Source: Pleodorina starrii
Taxonomy: Eukaryota; Chlorophyta; Chlorophyceae; Chlamydomonadales; Volvocaceae
Assembly (NCBI GenBank): GCA_030267565.1
Contig: BRXU01000018.1
Coordinates: forward strand, 806,001 to 870,000
Direction of reading: 5' to 3'
Length of the DNA: 64,000 nucleotides
In this document: positions 56,801 to 64,000 of the stretch, one piece after another
Numbering within the stretch: the first letter of the stretch is position 1
How the letters are laid out: each line of letters starts with the position of its first letter
Program-made: the position numbers and the translations under genes
Notes under the pieces: generated by a model
What the model saw: only the letters and a program-made list of their open reading frames with translations
Database searches by the model: none
Told to the model about the DNA's origin: nothing

Positions 56801-58717
56801 CACATGCAACCGACGGAACCCGGAAGCCCCGAGGGCCCCCCGGCACATACCCCTGCCGACCCCAGCCCCATGGACACTGACGACGCAGAACTGGATGCGG
56901 AAATCCCGCAGCCTCCGCCGGATGCCAGCGACGCCGCGGGCGCCCCGCGGCCCGCGCAGCAAGACGTCCCTAGGCCCCGTAGAGCAACCGCGAATGCTCC
57001 TGAAGCGCGCCACGCCGACACGGGACGGGCCACCAGGCGCGCCCCCACTCCAGAGGCCGCGGCACCTGCACGCACCAGCAGAAAGCGGACCAGAAGGCAA
57101 GTAGGGCCCGCGCCCGCAACCCACACCATCACATATCACCTGCTCCGCATGCAAGGACTCCCCATCCGACAGGGCCATAACCGCACGGCCGCCGACGCAC
57201 CGGACGGAGCCGAGACAACCGAGACACCGCAACACAACCCACCGAACCCGGCCCCCGACCCGGTACGGCTGGCGGCGCACGGCACGACGCGCCCCACTCC
57301 GGAACGGGATGCAGCACGTCCACGCCCACGCAAGCGCCCAGCGGAAAGCTCCCCCCCTCCGCAGTCCCGCCCTAAACCAAAAACAGGACCTCAGCAACAA
57401 CACATGACGAAATACGCCCACCCCAAAAAGCCAAAGACGGACACCCCCGCCGCACCTGCCAAGGCGCCAGCGCAGACCGCCAGCGAGCCACCCCCGGCCG
57501 CACCCGGAGCACCACCGACCGGCTATCTCAAACTCGTTACGATGAACACGCGAGGCCTGCAAGGGCACCGCGAGGGTATTTTGCGCCTAGTCGACGACCA
57601 CAAGCCAGATGTGCTGGTGCTCACCGAAACCAAGCTAAGCGCTCATCATCGGCGCGCTATTGCAAGCATGAAGCAAAGCATGCAGCCCTATCAGACCTAC
57701 CTGAGCAACCGCCCGCATGTCGCCGACCGCGCCAATCGGGAAGCAGGCGTCCTGATCGGAGTGGCGGAGCGCTTCAGTAGACAGGGCAGCGCCACCGCAG
57801 AACCTATACCCACTGAACTGGAAGGGTACATAGGGCATGTGCGTATAGCCCCCCCAGCCAGCTCCGCCCTCCACATCATAGGGGTGTACTGCCCATCCGA
57901 CTCCACCGCACGGCAGAGAATATACGAATATGGTCGAGCGGCCTCGGCGCACGCCAAAGCGAAGGGTGAACACCTGGTCATGGCGGGCGACTGGAACGCC
58001 GTGCTCAAAGCGAGTGACCGGTCGACAGGCATCTGCAACTCGGACGACAGGGCACACAGATGCTTCTCAACGGACAGCGACCTACGACCAGTAGACACCA
58101 GGCGACGAGAATACACCTACACGCAGACGCAACTCGGACTCGACACCCACCTGAGCCGCATCGACGACGTCCTCCTTGCTCCCCAAACCACCGCCGCTGT
58201 GGCCAAGGAGGGCAATGCATACGAACAAGTGTACGATTGTGGAGGCAACTTCGACCACCGACCGCTGTGTACCCTCCTCCCCCTAGCGGGACTCCGCCTC
58301 CTCCCTGCCCCCGCTGCCCAGCCCCCCACAGACCTGAACCCCAGCTCATGGAGCCGCATCCAGCTGCCCATCCTCAAAGAAAGCAAAGGCAAAGCACGCA
58401 TGGAAATGGAGGCGACACTCACGGGCGCAATTACCCACCTGTTGGACGCTCTCCGCCCCGCGCACGAGACCATAACAGCCGCCTCCACCCAAATGGAGCG
58501 CGCCGCGGGCAAGGACCAGGCGCGGACGATCCTTGGCCACCTGCGCAATCACGAGGCCGTGCAAGCCACGAATGTCACTTCCCTAAGCCAAGAGCTTGGG
58601 ACGCTCATGCTGCAATGCCTCGGCATCCTCGAAAGTCACTGCCAACAAAACCCCCCCCCGCTCAGGGAGACTGCACGCGCGACGGGGCATTGGCAGGCGC
58701 CTGACCCGTTTACATGA
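53768..58717 (+). CDS. LINE polyprotein, first frame: membrane segments, Josephin-like protease, APE
   Basis: 1649 codons from ATG 53768 to TGA 58715-58717. Residues 1-425 are basic and unrecognised. Residues ~426-680 hold about six to eight hydrophobic stretches (FHILLYRYMVLAPLAVALAL; YLISAFLLIWAGRLILVTLA; LAFLTMLTLICWQLI; ALYLAAGILLI). Residues ~738-905 are Josephin-like: YHERQRAQMCMIHAINNLLG with Cys748, then GHFSTIVLNHYL, EGHAVAV with His867 and WFIID with Asp882, in the order of the ataxin-3 catalytic triad. A disordered acidic and basic region follows. Residues ~1255-1505 are an APE-type endonuclease with MNTRG (Asn1260), TETK (Glu1287), GDWNA (Asp1408/Asn1410), RIDD (Asp1466) and DHRPL (His1497), all catalytic positions kept. 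Coherent sequence leaves this frame at the C run at 58651-58659, about 20 codons before the stop. Confidence 0.85.
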   Translation: MNIALIGPLPLGLQTVGDKAELRPVCLEKWLNEQGDALRRVNGRTKLTPAGSWTNVLCCNETHLSRLTATTTEPIQPAHSQVMEERNHGPRRWPPKPARNETDNIKCKWNSPHPLQPRKPIRQKPALAKHTQRAGTLSRATKTASFESTNNEALQNNSAPLRRAATLGERPEWDWNADGSPSPRTYRLCGSSWNVIQHEECSSCQWRKPNLIVRPPWASGSRKPPWSPDKAQPNMCEPRQDSIMPMQWQNPRNARKLREKQYISERTPATTHSRLCETSVSICDAFSTKQRQARMLKPAWEHLYGTQPGQAYKPAENTTHPLPSPHHEALSTMAHFVPPHLVGRCTIGDEYGVVAVQSRALPQNRLEGLKRHGTLSTGAANAIESSALRTNRGTCAASDAQPYGSREPTPHSVRGRERRNLNAVVRTSLWLLRQTGMTLLHWLQFAMMAYIQFHILLYRYMVLAPLAVALALYCARTAALITKHLAHRLLAATRLTMQANRTRRIHAEWTRVAHTILLMPLAFTPTALTLALQPLNDVVHYLISAFLLIWAGRLILVTLALPRGAALLRTVRHAIHTLHVGARQIWNAPGRLAHQLAFLTMLTLICWQLITGDIIALYLAAGILLISRIMQATPPLARLVHGHVCACALAGLLTHVPNTSQGTVAPLATALALLVLDIPEATRRNRQQHEPQYGGPDEITTRHAATPAHTTGTNNAPRRPEDIPWPPPGHPPEQETPTYHERQRAQMCMIHAINNLLGGPYIDPPHVLSYCRTMTTHMQQQGLHAAAAIWKHAHNPITGHFSTIVLNHYLRHNVRIRDASGNTLHGTHIASVSTELPIRKGDPLDTLWAQLPPHAQSWGFIVHLEGHAVAVRRQHTHWFIIDSQSPRPSRLTTNWPLAHGTIYCLQHRRNSAPCQTHVDLRNVTPPEQWTATLTTNTQNGPAATTTDTTEQHQTGHDDTRTPPEPTPTEALPSPSHEGRATAEHEAPRYTAASPNPTPMEVDDAGSPEIEAHMQPTEPGSPEGPPAHTPADPSPMDTDDAELDAEIPQPPPDASDAAGAPRPAQQDVPRPRRATANAPEARHADTGRATRRAPTPEAAAPARTSRKRTRRQVGPAPATHTITYHLLRMQGLPIRQGHNRTAADAPDGAETTETPQHNPPNPAPDPVRLAAHGTTRPTPERDAARPRPRKRPAESSPPPQSRPKPKTGPQQQHMTKYAHPKKPKTDTPAAPAKAPAQTASEPPPAAPGAPPTGYLKLVTMNTRGLQGHREGILRLVDDHKPDVLVLTETKLSAHHRRAIASMKQSMQPYQTYLSNRPHVADRANREAGVLIGVAERFSRQGSATAEPIPTELEGYIGHVRIAPPASSALHIIGVYCPSDSTARQRIYEYGRAASAHAKAKGEHLVMAGDWNAVLKASDRSTGICNSDDRAHRCFSTDSDLRPVDTRRREYTYTQTQLGLDTHLSRIDDVLLAPQTTAAVAKEGNAYEQVYDCGGNFDHRPLCTLLPLAGLRLLPAPAAQPPTDLNPSSWSRIQLPILKESKGKARMEMEATLTGAITHLLDALRPAHETITAASTQMERAAGKDQARTILGHLRNHEAVQATNVTSLSQELGTLMLQCLGILESHCQQNPPPLRETARATGHWQAPDPFT

Positions 58718-61700
58718 TGAACACAAAGCACTGAAACGCGACCTCACGCAAGCACTGCACCCGCCGGGGGCCCCCCCCAACCCGACGAAAGCGACCCAAC
58801 AACCCCCATCACGGCACCCCCAGGAGGCAACGCCGGTCCCGAAAGCCACAGATCAGACCCCCGACCCACCTGAAACTGGTACCACCCGCCAAACACAAGG
58901 CCAGGGGGACCCATGGGACAACCTTGAAACCCGCGACCTGCGCACCGCGATCCGGAGCAAGGGGGACGAAATCAGGAAGGTGGTTAATGAGACGCGCAAA
59001 CTGCACATGCGCAGAGCAAGCAGGCGGCTCCAACGCCTTCTCACAAAGAAGCCAAAGCAGGCGCACAGGCAAATCCTGGAGCCTGACGATCAACCGCGAG
59101 GTATCGCGGCTATACGCCACCCCGAGGACGGGCACCTGTGCACGGACTCAGAAGGCATTCTCGACGCGCTACACACACACTTCGCCCTCCTAGCCAAGCC
59201 AGTCTCCGGTCCCCGCACAGGCAAATACCTCCCAGGCGAGGCCCCACGCAATTACCCCTGGGAAGTGGCTGGGGCCCCTGACCCACTCAGACAAGGCCTT
59301 GCACGCTGGGACGGTGCGCCCCCGTCCCTCCTCCCCGGAATCCTCGACCCATGCAACTTTCGCACCTGCCTAGGCCACCTCGCCCGCAACAAAGCCCCCG
59401 GGCCGGACGGCCTGCCCAATGAACTCCTCCAAACCCTTCCAGACGACCTCCAGACCGCAATACACCACCTGATCACCATAATGTGGGTCAAAGCCGAAAT
59501 CCCCCCCCACTGGACACAATCCGACACAGTCCTCATCCCCAAGAAAGGAGACCCACTTCTTATTAAGAACAAACGCCCGATCGCCCTGGCCAACACCCTC
59601 TACAAGCTGTACACCAGCCACATCACGCTAAACATCGTAACTTACAGCGAGCAAGCACACATCTTTACCGAGGCCCAGGAAGGGTACCTCCGGCAGCGCA
59701 ACACAGAACGGCAAATCCAGAACGTGCTGCACGCTATCGAAGACGCGGGCCTTACCGGGCGCGACCTGTTCCTCCTTTATATCGATTTCACATCCGCGTT
59801 CAACACCATCGATCATGATAAACTGCTTATGATCATGTACGACCTGGGCTACCCAGATGACCTCATCGAGGTGGTTTCGAACCTGTACTCGCACGCCGCG
59901 ACACGCATACGAACCGAGCACGGATGCACTGCGAACATTGCGATCGAGCGCGGAACGATCCAGGGAGACACGCTGTCACCCGTCCTGTTCATTATCTACA
60001 TGGAACCCCTCCTACGATGGCTGCACAGCGGCGGCAGGGGGTACCGATATGGCTGCCTCCGGGCGGAAGAAAACGATCGCCATCACTTCAGCTCGGGTGC
60101 ATTCGCTGACGACCTAGTTATCCTTACGAACGCGGTATCGGATCTGCGGCTCCAATGCTCAAAAATTGAACGGTATGCGAGGTGGGGGGCCCTCAAGGTC
60201 AACGTGAGCAAGTGCCAGATACAAGGCATACTCCATGGTCGCGCGCGCTCGGACAAGGATCTGAGTAGAGGCCCCGGCACACAAAAATACCAGACCGCCC
60301 TGGAACGCCTTCTGAAAAACCAAATTCGAATAGACGACACGCCTATCCCGTACGCACCCCCCACGCAGCCGTACAAGTATCTGGGAGTACACATTACCCC
60401 CACGCTAGACTGGGCAGAAGAAGTGGCCTATGTGCGAGCCGAGGTTGACAGACGAGGACGGGGCATTCAGAGCTCCCTCGCGACCCCCGACCAACGCATC
60501 AACATGATCAGAACCCTCATACACCCCTTCGTGGCGTACAGCCTGCCCACCATGGCGTACACCCCACAAGACATTGCCAGTTTCGATGCGCAAATCGCGG
60601 GCATAGCCAAACGCAGCTACGGACTCAAGATGGGCTTCCCCACCCGCGCCATTCTCAACCCGACCGCGAGGCTCGGCCTGGGGGTTGGCACCGTACGCAC
60701 CTTATACGCCGTCCGGGCGGCAAAGACCCTCGTCCTCTCCCTCAATGATGACGGCCGTCTCGGAGCGGTGACCAGAGCTCTCCTCCACCTGCAAAGTCGA
60801 TACATGGGCACCGTACCGGCACATGAACTCAAACGGGAATGCAAATTCTACACCACACTGAAACAGCTCGCTCTCGTGAGGGAGGCGGGGATTGAACTCA
60901 CGGACAAAGGGACAGCATACGAAACGACAATGAGCAGCCTCGCCCACCTGATCGGATCTCTCAACCCAGCGGCCGAACCCAAGGCGCTTGCGCTCCTCTT
61001 CCGATGCGTACAACCTCTGCTTGAGCTGGGTCTCGACCTCCGGGCCCTGAGGGATCAGAACACGGGCACGCACATCATCACCACCGATCAGCTGCAACTA
61101 ATCGGAGGCCGGAACGTGGGATCGCGCCATAGGATAGCCCTGAACCAGCTCAGCCTCGCCATGAATGCCGACCCCAGCGTGCGGGCTCGGGCACCCAGAT
61201 ACCGCGGATCCACATCTCTACCCCCCGAGCTGCGGCTCATTCCAGACAACCCCGGCCTGACCGGCCTAACCGACGAAACGGCTGGACCCAAACCCATACC
61301 GTACGGACGCATAACAAAGTACCTCGCCCCAAAGCCCCGTGACCCGGTCGAAGCCATGCAAACCGCACACGCCGACACAGCCCCCACACCCCCAGGCGTG
61401 ACAATCGCCGACGAGGCGACCCAACCGACGCCGCCCGGGGGCGCGACGGCAGATCCCACCACACGACGCTCGACGCCTAGATGTCACGCCCGGCAACACC
61501 AGCCACGGCGGCTAACCGACCGTGACCGCCTCAAAGCATACCTTTTGCGTCAAAACCTCAAGCCGGTAACGGGCATCGTGGACACCGACGCCATCGGCTG
61601 GAACCCCCGACACACCCCACTCACCATCCAACATTGCGAAGAGCTCCTACGCCACCCGCACCACAAGGGCCTGCTAACCAGGGTCGGCTCCGCCAAACGG

Positions 61701-64000
61701 CTCCTCCAGATGCTGCTGGGCGAGGAACCATGGCCTGCGGAGGTCCCGGCGCGGTATGGAATCAGTATCACGCAATTCCTCTTCGGAGACCAGGAAAGGG
61801 TGGCGTGCATCAACGCAGAAATACGTAAACGGGTCGCCGTCGACAAACCGACCCCAAAGAAGCAGCGCACAATCCACCCACCGAACCAAGGCACCCACCG
61901 CACCTACTACCTGGTCGACTGGGAACGCACGGCAGTATCCAAAGGAGCCCTCGCCCTCTACGCTGCCAACGGATACCACCCCCAGGCGGTACACCCCCAT
62001 GCGCCTCCCAACGGCACACCACCGCAGGTGGGCCTAGTCGAAGTAGACTGGGCGCCCACTCAAGACGAGGGCACGCGTCTGGCCCAACAAGATAACTGGA
62101 TCGAACTGCTCAATGCATTCCGGGATCGACGCGCTCAGGAAGCCGGACATGACCCGGGGCGCGCGGCGGAGACACGCGACAAGCACCTGACGGAAAGGCA
62201 ACAACAAGGTCGATGGGAAACCGAATGCCTAAACACGACCCGAGGGCAGCGCCTTCTCAGACAGTTTGTCGAAATCAACGTCCAACCGGGAAACCCGGAC
62301 AAGGACATCTACCCCACAGGGCGTTACACTATCCAGATCGGCAAACACAACGGCCCCCTCTGCGGAACACCCTGGGAGGGTGACGGGGACATACCTGAAG
62401 GACTGCAGACCATCGGACTGGCCCTCGTCTACGGCCCCCAAGGTAACTGTGTAGGCCAAATCGCCGTCTGTCGTCTCCGCAGCCTGTGGTACAGGTACCA
62501 AGACGCGCAGCAGAACCGCCCGGAAGACCATGCCCGACTCGCCGCCAGGGGCGGCTTTGCGGAAGACGTCGCACGCCTCCTCCTGCGGTACCGGAACGGC
62601 GGGGGCACCAAACTGCAACCCGTCAAAGCGGCAAACGAGCGCCGGCTGCCCGAAGCACTTATGAAGCGCCTCACGACCGCGCTCGGCGCCACAACCGAAC
62701 GCTTTGCATCCCCCCTCAATGTAGCCGACTGCGTAGATACATACTATTCACGCTTTTCAGAGGACCAGCTCTTTGGGGCGAACCACGATGCATATACGCA
62801 GCCATTCACAGGCCTCTCCATCGCCCACCCCGAGCCTACGCCGGAGGAGGGGCATCACGCCCTAAGATGGGCCTTGGGATGGGCCGAGACAGTACGGTCT
62901 GAGAGCACACCCACCGCCACCCTCCTCCTGCTGCCCACGGCTCGAACGGCGCCATATACCCGTTACCTCACCCACCCGCTGGTCACTATGATCGGCAGAA
63001 TCGACGCGTTCACGGGCACAGCCAGTCTGTACAGCGAAACCCTTGAAGATACCCCCCAACCCTACCCGATGGGCCTCACTCTTCTCTTAGTCAGCAACGC
63101 AACTGGTCGAACCCACGCCGAACGCCTCCGTCGGACTCTTGGCATGCCGGCTGCAACCGCCACCCCCATGGAGCCCTCCCACCCCTGGAACCCGCCCCAG
63201 TGGGTGCGGAAACGGGTGCGCAGTATGAGCGACCGGCCACCCGCCGCGGCGGTACTCTCCCGTCCGTGCGACAACCTCACCTCTGCTGAGCGAAAGGCCG
63301 TCTTCCGGACATTCCACGCCAAACAGTCGCTGCGATACGACTCCCAGAACGCAATCTACACGGACGGATCTGTTCAAAAGGTAAAGGATGGCGACGAGGA
63401 CCGACAAATACTGGGAGCCGCGGCCGTCGACGCACTCACCAATAAGACGCTCCACATTGATGTAAATGCTGGACATCACGGCTGCCAAACCATCACGAGA
63501 TGTGAACTAAGTGCCATCCACCAAGCACTCTACATGCGCAGAGGCACGCCTGAGGACAACACCCACTTATCCATCTGGACGGACTCAGCCGCAGCCCTTT
63601 ACCTAATAAAAAAGATGATCAATAACCCACAGAAACTCCGGCTCAGCAAACATAAGGCCCTGCTTGAGCAGATAGTCACTACTCTTAAAAAGAGAGCAGC
63701 ATGCAATTTAACAACTTCCCTACTTAAAGTAAAAGCCCACAATGGCGTGAAATATAACGAAGAAGCAGATAAAGCAGCCGTACGGGCCGCGCGAGGCCTT
63801 GCAAAGCTCGACCCCGACGCACTGAGCACAACCGAAACATCTGACAATAACCCACGTAACCAATACTGGTGGCTACGGAAGATGCATGGGCCTGAGAAGA
63901 ATGCTGGGCACTTTGCCAACGACCTCAACCGGGGCATCGAAGCCCTAGTGCGTCCGGAAACGCACTCGGGCTACACAAATGAGACAGATTACATGAAGTT
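58651..64000 (+). CDS. LINE polyprotein, second frame: RT, PCIF1-like domain, RNase H (open at window end)
   Basis: Open without a stop from the C run to base 64000, about 1783 codons; codon starts are divisible by 3. It begins with a charged helix (RRLTRLHDEHKALKRDL) and has no ATG of its own nearby, so it needs the upstream frame. RT: NKAPGPDGLPNELLQ, VLIPKKGD, YIDFTSAFNTIDH with the motif A Asp, GTIQGDTLSPVLF, and FADDLVIL at 60102-60125, all intact. At 62697-62720 ERFASPLN starts a segment like PCIF1/CAPAM cap methyltransferases; the position of their NPPF motif reads HPEP at 62826-62837. RNase H: YTDGS (Asp codon 63363), Glu 63504, Asp 63582 (WTDSAAAL) and Asp 63768 (KAHNGVKYNEEAD), the full set of four acidic residues. 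About 1.5 kb between RT and the PCIF1-like part is unrecognised. Confidence 0.85.

Larger units (their letters stand above)
53768..64000 (+). mobile_element. RandI/Dualen-like LINE with protease, methyltransferase-like and RNase H domains, 3' end beyond window
   Basis: More than 10.2 kb of nearly continuous coding sequence. Domain order: basic N-terminus, hydrophobic segments, Josephin-type protease, APE endonuclease, frameshift at a C run, reverse transcriptase, PCIF1-like domain, RNase H, then open to the window end. RandI/Dualen LINEs of green algae are known for unusually large products with an APE, a cysteine protease, RNase H and a second, restriction-like endonuclease; the last, if present here, lies to the right of 64000. 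The 5' limit is uncertain: the ATG at 53768 overlaps the preceding RT scrap, so the true element may start a little further right. Confidence 0.85.

Noticed and set aside
1..64000. tRNA or rRNA genes
   Set aside because: No sequence with a convincing tRNA T-arm box in a cloverleaf context and no rRNA-like stretch was noticed; an automated scan would be needed to exclude a diverged tRNA.

Overview
The window looks like nuclear DNA of a volvocalean green alga (Chlamydomonas/Volvox relatives). Four things point there: very GC-rich genes with many short introns that have clean GT-AG borders, introns full of G/C-rich low-complexity tracts, a pherophorin-type cell-wall gene with a long Ser-Pro rod, and retroelement types known from green algae (a Penelope-like element with N-terminal GIY-YIG, and a RandI/Dualen-like LINE). 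No prokaryotic operon, tRNA, rRNA or CRISPR array was seen. All gene models below were built by hand from splice sites, reading-frame phase and resemblance to known families.

Layout. (1) 79-10591, minus strand: the 5' 19 exons of a rotatin orthologue (centriole/basal-body armadillo-repeat protein), whose 3' end lies outside the window. (2) 11040-14452, plus strand: a Penelope-like retroelement with N-terminal GIY-YIG, broken by one frameshift and ending in a strong hairpin. (3) 15390-35308, minus strand: a complete 32-exon LRRC9 orthologue of about 1753 aa, with introns that carry kilobase-scale purine or pyrimidine tracts, a G4T2 array and a minisatellite. (4) 35900-38918 and 41972-45319, minus strand: two tandem copies of an eight-exon NAD(P)-dependent reductase of the dihydroflavonol reductase/cinnamoyl-CoA reductase type; only one copy ends in a membrane anchor. 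(5) 47621-50994, plus strand: a two-exon pherophorin. (6) 51.2-53.8 kb: palindromes, a possible inverted-repeat element, a second copy of the 250-bp sequence found upstream of the pherophorin, and a scrap of a DIRS/Gypsy-like reverse transcriptase. (7) 53768 to the window end, plus strand: a very large RandI/Dualen-like LINE.

The LINE is the most unusual object. Its first frame encodes a basic N-terminus, a cluster of hydrophobic segments, a Josephin-type cysteine protease with an intact Cys-His-Asp triad, and an APE endonuclease. A one-base slip at a run of nine C joins this to a second frame that stays open to the window end and encodes reverse transcriptase, a domain resembling PCIF1/CAPAM methyltransferases (its catalytic NPPF position reads HPEP), and RNase H. 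Any restriction-like endonuclease would lie beyond the window.

The two large host genes at the left, rotatin and LRRC9, are both associated with centrioles or cilia and lie head to tail on one strand, separated by the Penelope-like insertion.
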